Part shown: positions 24,482 through 33,306 of the stretch, in pieces | How the letters are laid out: every line of letters starts with the position of its first letter | How positions within the stretch are numbered: the first letter of the stretch is position 1 | DNA from: Streptomyces solicavernae | Lineage (GTDB): Bacteria > Actinomycetota > Actinomycetes > Streptomycetales > Streptomycetaceae | DNA length: 64,000 bases | NCBI RefSeq assembly: GCF_029968095.1 | Contig: NZ_JASCIR010000008.1 | Span: 1 to 64,000, forward strand | Reading direction: 5' to 3' | Notes under the pieces: model-generated | What the model saw: the letters and a program-made list of their open reading frames with translations, nothing else | Told to the model about the DNA's origin: nothing | Databases searched by the model: none | Program-made: the position numbers and the translations under genes

Positions 24482-25732
24482 TCAGGCCGCCAAGAGGCCG
24501 ATCTTTACGGCGAGTTCGCTGGCCCGTCGCCGCTGTGCCGGACTCTTCGCCTCGGCCTCCTCCAGGACGATGCGGCGGGCGTAGCCGTTGTAGCGAATGG
24601 TTTCCGGCGCCGCTTCATAGGCCTTGTCGAGGGCCGCGAGGGCCGCCTCGGCCTGGCCGTCGAGCTGATAGCCGCGGGCCTCCTCGATGCGGTGCCGGGC
24701 GCGTCGCGGCCGTGACGGAATCGTCGCAGCGTCTGCCGCAGCGGCCTGTCGGACACTCTCTCCACCGGCGTGCAATTCCACCGCGACCGTTACGGCGTGT
24801 GCCCCCATAACGGCTCGCGAGAATGAGGTGACGTGGTGGTAGTAGTCGACGGGTAGCCGCTCGGCCATGGTTCGTGCGGTGTCCCAGCAGCGCCATGCCG
24901 TACCCGTGTCTCCGCGGCGTGCGGCCGTGTATCCGGCTTCGAACTGAAGCGATCCTGCAATCGCGAGGACGTCGTGGTTTGCTTCCGGAAGGAGCGGTTC
25001 CAGGTAGCGCAGGGTCTGCAGGTTCACCGCATCCGCAGCGTCGAAATGGGCATGCCCGCTGTCGCGGTGAGCCTGCGTGGCCAACCAAGCAGCGACACCG
25101 AGGGCGTGCGGGTCTTCCGATTCCTGCGCCGCGATCAGGCTGCGCTCGACCACGCGCCACAGCAGGGATGAGTCGGGCTGGTATGCGAGGAAGAACTGGC
25201 TGAGGCTGTAGACCTCTGCCAACACGGCCTGGGCTGCTCGTCGTTCGGCTGCGGAGTTGGCCTGCCAGGCAGTCTGCTGCGCATCGCGGATCAGGTTCGG
25301 CAGCAGGGCCCCGATGACATCCCTGTGATGGGGAGAAGAATGCCGAGCGCGCCATGCGCGGGACAGCCGCTCCCGAAGGTGCGCAGTAGGTGTGGCTTCG
25401 TTATGCGAGGTCATGGGGTACGCGTTGATGGCGTCGCGGACTTGAGGAAGGCGGGCGTGTCCCGGGCCGATGAACAAGTCGACCGCCATGGACTGATCGC
25501 CGGTTAGGTCGGACAGATCACGCACGCGAAGGGCTTCCGCGATACGCAGCACCATGGGCAGTTTCGGCATGTGGAGCCGTCCGCCCTCAATCTGCTTGAC
25601 CCAGCTCGGAGATTTCCCTACCAGACCGGCCAGAACAGACCGGCTCATTCCTCGACGGGTTCGCAGAATCTGCATGCGCTGGCCGAATGCGACCGGCTCC
25701 GTGAACGGGTCGGGGGTGGCGTCTGAAGACAC
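24482..25732 (-). CDS. XRE-family regulator with TPR-like C-terminus
   Basis: A 416-residue regulator. Residues 15-75 form an XRE helix-turn-helix (FGQRMQILRTRRGMSRSVLA, GKSPSWVKQIEGGR). The rest is an Ala-rich helical-repeat domain resembling TPRs. GTG 25732 follows agagggg and is preferred. ATG 25762 would add ten residues without a clear ribosome binding site and might be leaderless. It heads the three-gene cassette ending at 23679. Such regulators usually work with small partner proteins in development or antibiotic control. The target here is unknown. Confidence 0.87.
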   Translation of the reverse strand: MSSDATPDPFTEPVAFGQRMQILRTRRGMSRSVLAGLVGKSPSWVKQIEGGRLHMPKLPMVLRIAEALRVRDLSDLTGDQSMAVDLFIGPGHARLPQVRDAINAYPMTSHNEATPTAHLRERLSRAWRARHSSPHHRDVIGALLPNLIRDAQQTAWQANSAAERRAAQAVLAEVYSLSQFFLAYQPDSSLLWRVVERSLIAAQESEDPHALGVAAWLATQAHRDSGHAHFDAADAVNLQTLRYLEPLLPEANHDVLAIAGSLQFEAGYTAARRGDTGTAWRCWDTARTMAERLPVDYYHHVTSFSRAVMGAHAVTVAVELHAGGESVRQAAAADAATIPSRPRRARHRIEEARGYQLDGQAEAALAALDKAYEAAPETIRYNGYARRIVLEEAEAKSPAQRRRASELAVKIGLLAA

Positions 25733-25830
25733 GGACTTGCCCCTCTCTATGCAGCTCGTCATCGACAGCGTACGGGGACATGGCCGTGCCTGGTGATCGC
25801 TTGCGGAGAGTGGGGCGAGGGGGCGCGACC

Positions 25831-26814
25831 TCAGGCCCCGTGACACCCGGAATAAGCAACCCCCGACCCACACCAACACTCCCCCCTGGGCGGCCACTCC
25901 GCAGCCCGCCCCCGCGCGGCCAGCGTCGTCGCGTACTGGGGGAGGAGGGAGGCGTCGGTCGGCGATGAGGACTCCGAGGCGGCGAAGGCCTCGTAGGACG
26001 GGACCGTGGCCGTGACGATGCCGAGGTTGGGGGTGCCGGAGTCGGCGAGTTCGCGGAGGGAGGACTCTATGGCCGACAGGTGCTCCTCGTGGGAGGGGTA
26101 CTCCGTGGCCAACGACGGGTACGCCGCGAGGAGTTCGGTCAGTTCCGTGCTCGGCCAGTGCAGGACCGCCACCGGGAACGGGCGGGAGAGGGCCGCGCGG
26201 TACGTGCCCAGCTCGGCGCGGAGGCGGGCGATCTCGGCGCGGAGCTCCGTGGGGTCCTCGGAGCCGAGGGACCAGATGCGCTTCGGGTCGTGCAGCTCGT
26301 CGAGGGAGACCGTGGACGTGCTGGACTCGTCGGCCCTGATGTCCCACGTGTCGTGGTCCAGGGCCAGGAGGCGGCGGACGCGGTGGCGGCCGAGGAGCAG
26401 CGGGACCGAGTCCTGCGGGGTCGGGCCGGTGGGGGAGATGAGGAGGGTGATCGCCTCGGTGAACGCCTCGTGCGCCTGGTGGAGCTCGTCGTGGGACTCC
26501 AGGGCCTCCGCCGCGATCACCCAGGGCGCGGGGTCGCGCGGGGCGGCCGTGCGGATGCCGTCGATGATCGCGCGGGCCTCCGCCTCGTGCCCGTACTCCC
26601 AGAGGTTCGACGCCTTGAGCGCGCGGACCAGGGCCGGGTTGCGGGGGGTACCGGCGAGCAGGTCGTCGTAGAGGGTCGTGGCGCGCTCGCGTTCGCCGGC
26701 CAGCTCCAGGTGCGCGGCGGCGTGCAGGAGCAGCTGTTCGGCGTCCTCGGGGTACTGCGCCGCAGTACGCAGCAGGCGTTCGGCTTCGGCGGTGTGGTCC
26801 GTTTCGGGGCGCAT
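25831..26814 (-). CDS. TPR-like protein with C-terminal SEC-C zinc motif
   Basis: A 327-residue protein. The first 130 residues are TPR-like helices (EAERLLRTAAQYPEDAEQLL, RATTLYDDLLAGTPRNPALV). The extreme C-terminus is a SEC-C zinc motif (CWCGSGVAYSGCHG), as in the SecA tail. ATG 26814 is favoured because a TACGGT -10-like element lies 7 nt upstream, suggesting a leaderless transcript. GTG 26823 is an alternative. SEC-C modules often bind proteins or ribosomes, and the role here is not known. Confidence 0.85.
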   Translation of the reverse strand: MRPETDHTAEAERLLRTAAQYPEDAEQLLLHAAAHLELAGERERATTLYDDLLAGTPRNPALVRALKASNLWEYGHEAEARAIIDGIRTAAPRDPAPWVIAAEALESHDELHQAHEAFTEAITLLISPTGPTPQDSVPLLLGRHRVRRLLALDHDTWDIRADESSTSTVSLDELHDPKRIWSLGSEDPTELRAEIARLRAELGTYRAALSRPFPVAVLHWPSTELTELLAAYPSLATEYPSHEEHLSAIESSLRELADSGTPNLGIVTATVPSYEAFAASESSSPTDASLLPQYATTLAARGRAAEWPPRGECWCGSGVAYSGCHGA

Positions 26815-26962
26815 GGTGGACACCGTACTGCCGGGGTGGGGGGTCGGTGGAGAGCCGATTCGGTTCCGTCCGGGGAAGCTCCTGTGCCGCTGTGGCTCTG
26901 GTGAGTTGCGGTCGTACGGCTTATCCTCCGGCCCTGCCGACGGCGAGGTGGGGAGGGGCGCT

Positions 26963-27763
26963 GTGCGGGAGCGGGTTCCGGTGGTCGTCCAGGGTGCCCG
27001 GCGTTCCGGGCTCGCGCGGGCCGCCTGGTGCGGGGGCGAGATCGCCGTGACCGTGGGCCTCGTGCTGCTGCTGCTCGTCGTCCATCAGCTGTGGTGGACC
27101 AACCGGCAGGCCCGCGACGCCGCCGAGGAGAAGGTGGAGGCGTTGGAGCGGCAGTGGAGAAACCAGGACGGCCCGGCCGGGCCGTCCGGGCCGTCCGGGC
27201 CGTCCGAACCGGCCGGTCCCGCCGTCGGGCCCACGCCCACCGAACCCGGGAACGCCCCCGCCGACGACCGGCCCGCCGCCCGGGAATCCCGGGGGCCCGC
27301 CCCGCCCCGCTGGGACCAGGCCTACGCCGTCCTCTCCATCCCGAAGCTCGGCGTGCGCGTGCCCGTCGCGGAGGGGGTCGGGAAGGCGGGCGTGCTCGAC
27401 AAGGGGTACGTGGGGCACTACCCGCGCACCGCGCAGCCCGGGCGGCCCGGGAACTTCGCCGTGGCCGGGCACCGCAACACCCACGGCGAGCCGTTCCGGT
27501 ACGTGAACCGGCTGCGCCCCGGCGACCGGATCGAGGTGCGGACGGCCCAGGCCTCGTACACGTACGAAGTGGACCGCACCCTGCCGCAGACCCTGCCGGG
27601 CGACGGCGGCGTCATCGACCCGGTGCCGCGCAGCGCGGTGAAGGCGGGGGCCGGGTACGAGGAGCGCGGGTACTACATCACGCTGACGACCTGTACGCCC
27701 GAGTTCAGCTCCGAGTACCGGCTCGTGGTCTGGGGGAAGCTGCAGTCCGCGCGGGCCCGGTGA
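26963..27763 (+). CDS. Class E sortase
   Basis: A 266-residue membrane-anchored transpeptidase. The N-terminal membrane helix (IAVTVGLVLLLLVVHQLWW, about 27-45) is followed by a Pro/Gly-rich linker and the catalytic domain. Catalytic residues are His170 in GHRNTHGEPF, Cys244 in TLTTC and Arg253 in EYRLVVWG. Class E sortases of Streptomyces attach LAXTG proteins (chaplins among them) to the cell wall. GTG 26963 follows gggagg by about 6 nt. A protein with a C-terminal LAETG signal is encoded 5.5 kb downstream (33307) and is a candidate substrate. Confidence 0.93.
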   Translation: MRERVPVVVQGARRSGLARAAWCGGEIAVTVGLVLLLLVVHQLWWTNRQARDAAEEKVEALERQWRNQDGPAGPSGPSGPSEPAGPAVGPTPTEPGNAPADDRPAARESRGPAPPRWDQAYAVLSIPKLGVRVPVAEGVGKAGVLDKGYVGHYPRTAQPGRPGNFAVAGHRNTHGEPFRYVNRLRPGDRIEVRTAQASYTYEVDRTLPQTLPGDGGVIDPVPRSAVKAGAGYEERGYYITLTTCTPEFSSEYRLVVWGKLQSARAR

Positions 27764-27922
27764 ACCGTAAGGGCGCTGCGCGGGCGGGGCGGGCAGGGCG
27801 GACGCGGAGGTGCCGGGCTCGGACCCGGGTACGCGGGTGGTGACCTCGGGAACTTTCCGGGCCCCTGGCGCGTGAGTACCAGTAGCGTCGACCGAGAACC
27901 CGACCGGAGAGGAGTGCGCCCC

Positions 27923-28240
27923 GTGACCGACGGCTTCAAGGCCTCGCGGCCCGTAGGCACGCTCCTCGCGCTGCTCGTCCTGCTCGTGCAGGTGCTGCTC
28001 GTCGACACCGGCAGCCTCTCCGCCGCCGTGGCCCTCGCCGCCACCGCCGCGGCCGGCTCCGCCCTCGCGGTGTGCACGGTGCTCTCGGCGCGGTTCGCGC
28101 CCGCCGTCGCGCCCGCGCGGGTCCGTACGGCGATCCGGGACCGGGAGCAGAGAACCGCGTTCCTGCCGCAGCGCGACCCCGACGCCTCCGGGCGCACCCG
28201 TCCCCGAGCCCCGGGACGCCTCGTCCCGACGGCCGCGTAG
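27923..28240 (+). CDS. DUF6412-type small membrane protein
   Basis: A 105-residue protein with two hydrophobic helices (TLLALLVLLVQVLLVDTG, AVALAATAAAGSALAVCTVL) and an Arg/Pro-rich soluble tail. GTG 27923 follows ggagaggag. It lies directly upstream of a YidC-family gene, an arrangement common in Streptomyces, so it may assist or share transcription with it. Function is unknown. Confidence 0.78.
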   Translation: MTDGFKASRPVGTLLALLVLLVQVLLVDTGSLSAAVALAATAAAGSALAVCTVLSARFAPAVAPARVRTAIRDREQRTAFLPQRDPDASGRTRPRAPGRLVPTAA

Positions 28241-28332
28241 GGGAACACCCGCAAGTCAGCGTCCCCCTCGCGGGCCGTCATGCCGACCACCCCTGATCCG
28301 GCACGACGAGACCCCCGGAGGGCTCCTCACCC

Positions 28333-29100
28333 ATGTCCGACTTCTTCAGCGCGTTCGCCGACCTGGTCGCGCGCCTCGCCGACCTGCTCCAGCCGCTCTT
28401 CCACGGCTCCGCGACGGCGGCGGCGATCGTCCTGTTCACCATGGCCGTACGCCTTGCCGTGCACCCCCTCTCGCGGGCGGCCGCGCGCGGGCAGAAGGCG
28501 CGGGCCCGGCTCGCCCCGCAGCTGGCCGAGTTGCGCAGGAAGCACGCCAAGAGCCCGGAGCGGATGCAGAAGGCGGTCATGGAGCTGCACGCCAAGGAGC
28601 AGGTGTCGCCGCTCTCCGGCTGCCTGCCGAGCCTGCTGCAGCTGCCCGCGTTCTTCCTGATGTACCACCTGTTCTCCACCGCCGAGCTGGGCGGCGAGCC
28701 CAACGCGCTGCTCGGCCACAGCCTGCTCGCCGCGCCCCTCGACGGCCGCTGGCACGACGCGCTCGACGGCGGCGCCTTCGGCCCGGCGGGTCTGGTGTAC
28801 GTGGCGCTGTTCGCCCTGGTCGCGGGCGTGGCGACGTTCAACTACCGGCGTACGAAGCAGCAGATGGCGGCCAACCCGCTGCCCGTGCCCGGGGCCGAGG
28901 AGGGGCAGAGCGTGCCCGGAATGGGGGCGATGGTGAGGTTCATGCCGCTGATGTCCTTCATGACGCTCGTGACCGTGGCGGTCGTGCCGCTCGCCGCCGC
29001 CCTGTACGTGGTCACGTCCACGACGTGGAGCGCGGTGGAACGGGCCTGGCTGTACCGGGACGTGCCGGGCGGGGCGGGGGCGGTCGCGCCCGCCGTCTGA
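28333..29100 (+). CDS. YidC/Oxa1-family membrane insertase paralogue
   Basis: A 255-residue polytopic protein. The family core is present: membrane helix with conserved Arg (LFTMAVRLAVHPLSRAA), a cytoplasmic coiled segment (RKHAKSPERMQKAVMELHAK), SGCLPSLLQLPAFFLMYHLF and the late helices MPLMSFMTLVTVAV. It is shorter than the main actinobacterial YidC encoded near oriC and is probably a second, specialised insertase. It starts at ATG 28333 and lies 92 bp downstream of the DUF6412 gene. Confidence 0.9.
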   Translation: MSDFFSAFADLVARLADLLQPLFHGSATAAAIVLFTMAVRLAVHPLSRAAARGQKARARLAPQLAELRRKHAKSPERMQKAVMELHAKEQVSPLSGCLPSLLQLPAFFLMYHLFSTAELGGEPNALLGHSLLAAPLDGRWHDALDGGAFGPAGLVYVALFALVAGVATFNYRRTKQQMAANPLPVPGAEEGQSVPGMGAMVRFMPLMSFMTLVTVAVVPLAAALYVVTSTTWSAVERAWLYRDVPGGAGAVAPAV

Positions 29101-29267
29101 CCGTACGGCCTGCGGTGTTCTGTGAGCGTGGTTACCGGTCCGTCATATGAACGCGGTATTGCGGAGTGGACGCAGAGCTTGGAGGATCGGCCAATCCTCC
29201 GATGTGGCCGCACCCCATCGGCGGTGCCAGCCAACCGGCCCACCCAGTGGACCAGGGGAGTGTGAAG

Positions 29268-30125
29268 ATGAAGCTGCTGCGAGTCGGAACGGTCGGCGCG
29301 GAGCGCCCGGCGCTGCTCGACGAGGGCGGCGTCCTGCGTGACCTGTCCGGCCTCGTCACGGATGTGGACGGGGCCCTGCTCGCCGACGAGTCGGCCCTGG
29401 CCCGGGTCCGCGAGGCGGCCGCCGCCGGCACGCTGCCCGCGCTCGACGCGGAGGGGCTGCGCGTCGGCGCGCCGCTCGGCCGGATCGGCAAGGTCGTGTG
29501 CATCGGGCTGAACTACCACGACCACGCGCGCGAGACCGGCGCCGCGATCCCCGGGGAGCCGATCGTCTTCTTCAAGGCGGCGGACACGGTGGTCGGCCCG
29601 AACGACACCGTGCTCGTACCGCGCAAGTCGGAGAAGACCGACTGGGAGGTCGAGCTGGCCGTCGTCATCGGCAGCACCGCGCGCTACGTCGACACCGCGG
29701 AGGAGGCCCTGACGCATGTCGCGGGGTACGCGGTGGCGAACGACGTGTCCGAGCGCGAGTTCCAGATCGAGCGCGGCGGCACCTGGGACAAGGGCAAGAA
29801 CTGCGAGACGTTCAACCCGCTCGGCCCGTGGTTCGTCACCGCCGACGAGGTGCCGGACCCGCAGGCGCTCTCCCTGAGGCTGTGGGTCAACGGCGAGCTG
29901 AAGCAGGACGGCACGACGGCCGAGCAGATCTTCCCGGTGGGCGAAGTGGTGCGGTACGTCAGCCAGTTCATGACCCTGTACCCGGGCGACGTGATCAACA
30001 CGGGTACGCCTGCGGGGGTCGCGATGGGGGCGGCGGAGCCCAAGCCGTATCTGCGGTCGGGGGATGTGGTGGAGCTGGAGATCGAAGGGTTGGGCAGGCA
30101 GCGCCAGGAGCTCAGGGACGCGTAG
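29268..30125 (+). CDS. Fumarylacetoacetate hydrolase-family enzyme
   Basis: A 285-residue cytosolic enzyme of the FAH superfamily, which cleaves or decarboxylates 2-keto/beta-diketo acids using a divalent metal. The blocks are CIGLNYHDHARETG, then PIVFFKAADTVVGPND, the metal-binding WEVELAVVIG, AGYAVANDVSERE and GDVINTGTPAGVAMG. ATG 29268 follows aggggag. The exact substrate (5-carboxymethyl-type diacids, ureidoglycolate or oxaloacetate) cannot be read from the sequence. There is no catabolic partner beside it. Confidence 0.9.
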   Translation: MKLLRVGTVGAERPALLDEGGVLRDLSGLVTDVDGALLADESALARVREAAAAGTLPALDAEGLRVGAPLGRIGKVVCIGLNYHDHARETGAAIPGEPIVFFKAADTVVGPNDTVLVPRKSEKTDWEVELAVVIGSTARYVDTAEEALTHVAGYAVANDVSEREFQIERGGTWDKGKNCETFNPLGPWFVTADEVPDPQALSLRLWVNGELKQDGTTAEQIFPVGEVVRYVSQFMTLYPGDVINTGTPAGVAMGAAEPKPYLRSGDVVELEIEGLGRQRQELRDA

Positions 30126-30148
30126 CCTGGAGCGTGAAGGAGGGCACC

Positions 30149-30706
30149 ATGACAGTTGCGCAGCCCGAAGTGACGCTTGAGGAGTTCGACGCGTTCGACG
30201 CAGCGGCGCCGGAGGGCCTTCACGTCGAGTTGATCAACGGGAGGCTTCTGGTGACTCCGGCTCCGGATGGGGATCACGACTGGAACGTGGTCTGCATCAG
30301 GCGGCAGATCGAAGCGCGGGATCTAGGGCTGTGCCTGTACCAAGAACGCGGCTTGGCGGTACCTGCCTACCGGGCGGGCCGCGCGAGGGTCGACGGGGCG
30401 GTTGCGTCTGAGGAGTACTTCCGAGGGCAGCCGCCCTGGGCCGACCCCTCGGGAGTCCTGCTTGTGATCGAGGTGACCTCGGGCCGTGACGAGGACGCCG
30501 AGGTCGACCGAGTTGAGAAGCGTGACGCGTACGCCCAGGCCGGGCTCCCGGTCTATCTGCTCGTCGACCGCCAGCGTGGCGAGGCGGTTGTTCACTGGGA
30601 CCCGGAGGGCGGCCGTTACCTGCACCAAACGAACGCCGCCTTCGGTGCGAAGCTCAGACTGCCCAAGCCGTTTGGCTACGACCTGGACACGTCCAAACTG
30701 GGCTGA
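30149..30706 (+). CDS. Uma2-family (DUF820) nuclease-fold protein
   Basis: A 185-residue protein of the Uma2 family, a PD-(D/E)XK-like fold. The pattern is ELINGRLLVTPAP near the start, RVDGAVAS, then LVIEVTSGRDEDAE and KRDAYAQAGLPVYLLVDRQRG, with the D...EV...K arrangement of the nuclease core. The agggag-like site precedes ATG 30149. Uma2 genes are numerous in Streptomyces and often accessory. Physiological activity is unproven. Confidence 0.9.
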   Translation: MTVAQPEVTLEEFDAFDAAAPEGLHVELINGRLLVTPAPDGDHDWNVVCIRRQIEARDLGLCLYQERGLAVPAYRAGRARVDGAVASEEYFRGQPPWADPSGVLLVIEVTSGRDEDAEVDRVEKRDAYAQAGLPVYLLVDRQRGEAVVHWDPEGGRYLHQTNAAFGAKLRLPKPFGYDLDTSKLG

Positions 30707-30709
30707 ACC

Positions 30710-31846
30710 TCACAGCGTCACCGCCACACCCTCCCGAGCCGACCTCCGCGCCGCCTCAAGCACGTCCAGGGCGGCCGCCGCCTCGTGGGCGGTGACCGGG
30801 TTCGGGGCGCCCTCGCGGAGTGCGGCGGCGATCGCGGCGTAGTACGCGGGGTAGTCGCCCGGCAGCGTCGGCTCGGGGCGGCCGCCGCCGGTCAGCGGGG
30901 ACTCCCCGGAGCCGACCCGGCCCCACAGGCCCTCCGGTTCCACGCCCCAGGGCTCGGCCCCGCCGGGGCGCAGGCCCTCGCGCAGGGCGGCCTCCTGCGG
31001 GTCGAGGCCGTACTTCACGTACCCGGCGCTGGAGCCCAACACCCGGAAGCGCGGGCCGAGTTGGGCGGTCGTGGCGGAGACGTACAGGTGCGAGCGGACG
31101 CCGTTCGCATGCGTGACCGCGAGGAACGTGTCGTCGTCGGCCTCCGCTCCGGGGCGGCGTACGTCGGACTCCGCGTACACCGAGACCGCCGGGCCGAAGA
31201 GCACCAGGGCCTGGTCGACGACGTGGCTGCCCAGGTCGTAGAGGAGGCCGCCGATCTCCTCGGGGGCGCCGGACTCGCGCCAGCCGCCCTTGGGCTGCGG
31301 GCGCCAGCGCTCGAAGCGGGACTCGAAGCGCTGGATCTCGCCCAGCTCGCCCTCGTCGAGCAGCTTGCGCAGGGTGCGGAAGTCGTTGTCCCAGCGGCGG
31401 TTCTGGAAGACCGAGAGCAGCAGACCCCGCTCCTCCGCGAGGGCGGCGAGCGCGCGCGCCTGTGCCGCGGTGCCGGCGAGCGGCTTGTCGACGACGGCCG
31501 GCAGGCCCGCCTTCAGGGCGGCGGTGGCGACCGGTACGTGCGTCTTGTTCGGCGACGCCACGACGATCAGGTCGAGCTCGCCGGCCCGCTCCCACAGCTC
31601 GTCCGCCGAGGCCGCGCAGCGCAGTCCGGGGCCGAACTCCGCGCGGGCCTGCGCCTGCCGCTCGGGGTTCGAGGTGACGACGGTGTCGAGCGCGAGGCCC
31701 TCGGTGGCCGCGATCAGCGGGGCGTGGAAGACGGAACCCGCGAGTCCGTACCCCACGAGGCCGACGCGCAGCGGGGCCGCGGCCGCGGGGGAAGCCGAGG
31801 GGGAGGAGGGCGTCGGGGAACCCTGGGAGGAGTCCTGGGAGGTCAT
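30710..31846 (-). CDS. Gfo/Idh/MocA-family oxidoreductase
   Basis: A 378-residue NAD(P)-dependent oxidoreductase. After a Ser/Pro/Ala-rich start, the Rossmann motif is VGLVGYGLAGSVFHAPL. EKP-like VVDKPLAGT and GGLLYDLGSHVVDQAL give the catalytic Lys and His regions. The family oxidises sugars, inositols or related polyols. It is divergent from a ROK regulator across 55 bp that contain an inverted repeat, so the regulator probably controls it in response to a sugar. Confidence 0.9.
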   Translation of the reverse strand: MTSQDSSQGSPTPSSPSASPAAAAPLRVGLVGYGLAGSVFHAPLIAATEGLALDTVVTSNPERQAQARAEFGPGLRCAASADELWERAGELDLIVVASPNKTHVPVATAALKAGLPAVVDKPLAGTAAQARALAALAEERGLLLSVFQNRRWDNDFRTLRKLLDEGELGEIQRFESRFERWRPQPKGGWRESGAPEEIGGLLYDLGSHVVDQALVLFGPAVSVYAESDVRRPGAEADDDTFLAVTHANGVRSHLYVSATTAQLGPRFRVLGSSAGYVKYGLDPQEAALREGLRPGGAEPWGVEPEGLWGRVGSGESPLTGGGRPEPTLPGDYPAYYAAIAAALREGAPNPVTAHEAAAALDVLEAARRSAREGVAVTL

Positions 31847-31858
31847 GCGCCCACTTAA

Positions 31859-31871
31859 GCAACGGTGTTGC
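31859..31871. promoter_or_regulatory. Inverted repeat between Gfo/Idh and ROK genes
   Basis: gcaacggtgttgc is an inverted repeat (GCAAC-3-GTTGC). It is followed by a second related half (gtgcaac, 31876-31882) inside the 55-bp divergent promoter region. It is a candidate ROK operator. Confidence 0.65.
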
Positions 31872-31901
31872 CAAAGTGCAACCGGAGGGGAGAATGGCGG
31901 A

Positions 31902-33038
31902 GTGACCCCACGCAGCCCCCGCAGCCCGCGCATCCCCCGCAGCCCTCGCACCCGTAACGCCGCCCTCGTCCTCGACCTGCTGCGGAGCGCCGGACAGGAG
32001 GGGATCAGCCGGCTCGAACTCGCCGAGCGGACCGGGCTCACCCCGCAGGCCGTCAGCAAGATCACCGCACGTCTGCGGGACGAGGGCCTCGCGGCCGAGG
32101 CCGGGCGGCGGGCGTCGACGGGCGGCAAGCCGCGCACCGTCCTGCGGCTGGTGCCGGGCGCGGGCGGCGCCGTCGGGCTCCACCTGGACCGGGACGAGCT
32201 GACCGCCGTCGCCGTCGACCTCGCCGGCACCCCGCTCGCCGAACGCCGCGCCCCGCTGGCCTTCGCCTCCGGCGCCGAGGCGGTGGTGGACACGGCGGTA
32301 CGGGAGGTCGGGGCGCTCCTCGAAGAGTGCGGGGCGGGGGCGCCGGGGGGCGTCTCGGGGGGCGTCTCGGGGGGACGTCCGCCGGGGGTCGGGGTCGCGC
32401 TGCCCGGTCCGCTCGACCACGGCGCCGGGGTCCTGCACCGCGTCACCGGGTTCCCCGAGTGGGACGGCTTCCCGCTGCGCGACGCGCTGGGCGGCCGGCT
32501 CGGTCTGCCCGTCGTCGTCGACAAGGACACCAACGCCGCCGCCCTCGGCCTCGCCCTCGCCGGGGCGACCGCCTCCGCGCACGGCTCGTTCGCGTATCTG
32601 CACCTCGGTACGGGGCTCGGCGCCGGGCTTGTGCTCGGGGGCGCGCTGCACCGCGGGGCGCGGACCGGCGCGGGTGAATTCGGCCACCAGGTCGTGCAGT
32701 TGGACGGGCCGCGCTGCGAGTGCGGCAACCGGGGCTGCGTCGAGGCGCTGTGCCTCGCCGCGGTCGCCGCGGGCCGGCCGGACGAGGCGGCGCGGGTCCT
32801 CGGCGAGGGCGCCGCGAACCTGGTGGGCCTCCTCGACGTGGACCTCGTGCTGCTCGGCGGGCGGACGGTGGCGGGGGATGCGGCCCGGTACGTACGGGGG
32901 GTCGAGGCGGTCCTGGCGGCCCGCGCCCGGCGGGTGGGCGGGACGCCGGTGCCGGTGCGGGCGGTGCCCGGGGAGCGGGGCGTGGCGGAGGGGGCGGCGC
33001 AGTTGGTCCTGGCCCCGATGTTCGGCCGGGCGGGCTGA
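31902..33038 (+). CDS. ROK-family transcriptional regulator
   Basis: A 378-residue repressor-type protein. Residues 15-75 form a winged helix (GISRLELAERTGLTPQAVSK, ITARLRDEGL). The ROK domain follows, with the DKDTNAAALG block, LHLGTGLGAGLVLGG and the zinc-binding CECGNRGCVE. GTG 31902 follows ggaggggag. A Gly-rich insertion (GGVSGGVSGG) from a short DNA repeat lies near residue 150. It faces the Gfo/Idh gene, its likely target. Sugar kinase activity is less likely given the HTH. Confidence 0.9.
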   Translation: MTPRSPRSPRIPRSPRTRNAALVLDLLRSAGQEGISRLELAERTGLTPQAVSKITARLRDEGLAAEAGRRASTGGKPRTVLRLVPGAGGAVGLHLDRDELTAVAVDLAGTPLAERRAPLAFASGAEAVVDTAVREVGALLEECGAGAPGGVSGGVSGGRPPGVGVALPGPLDHGAGVLHRVTGFPEWDGFPLRDALGGRLGLPVVVDKDTNAAALGLALAGATASAHGSFAYLHLGTGLGAGLVLGGALHRGARTGAGEFGHQVVQLDGPRCECGNRGCVEALCLAAVAAGRPDEAARVLGEGAANLVGLLDVDLVLLGGRTVAGDAARYVRGVEAVLAARARRVGGTPVPVRAVPGERGVAEGAAQLVLAPMFGRAG

Positions 33039-33162
33039 GGTTTCCCGTCCGAGGTGCTCCGGAGGTTTCCCGTCCGAGGTGCTCCGGAGGGCTCCCCTCC
33101 GAGACGCTCCGGAGGGCGCTCCCCGAGGTGCCCCGGGAGGGTGCTGCCCGAGGTGCCCCCCA
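33038..33162 (+). repeat. Five-copy 25-bp tandem repeat after the ROK gene
   Basis: Units of the type aggtttcccgtccgaggtgc + tccgg begin at 33038, 33063, 33088, 33113 and 33138. The first two are identical and the later ones diverge. The array begins at the last base of the ROK stop codon and fills much of the 268-bp gap before the next gene. Confidence 0.92.
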
Positions 33163-33306
33163 GAGGGAAAAGAGCAAGCCGGGGTGCGCCGACGGAGGGG
33201 GATCGGGGCGCCGATCAGCCCCACCGCGCCGTGGCGGCACCGCACCCCTGCACCCGGATGGCACCGTCGGAGCCCCGCCCGCATCCGCGATCAGCAAAGG
33301 TCTCCC

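Noticed and set aside
25733..26347. Longer start for the XRE regulator
   Set aside because: The extension overlaps the SEC-C gene frame, lacks family similarity and has no ribosome binding site at its start.
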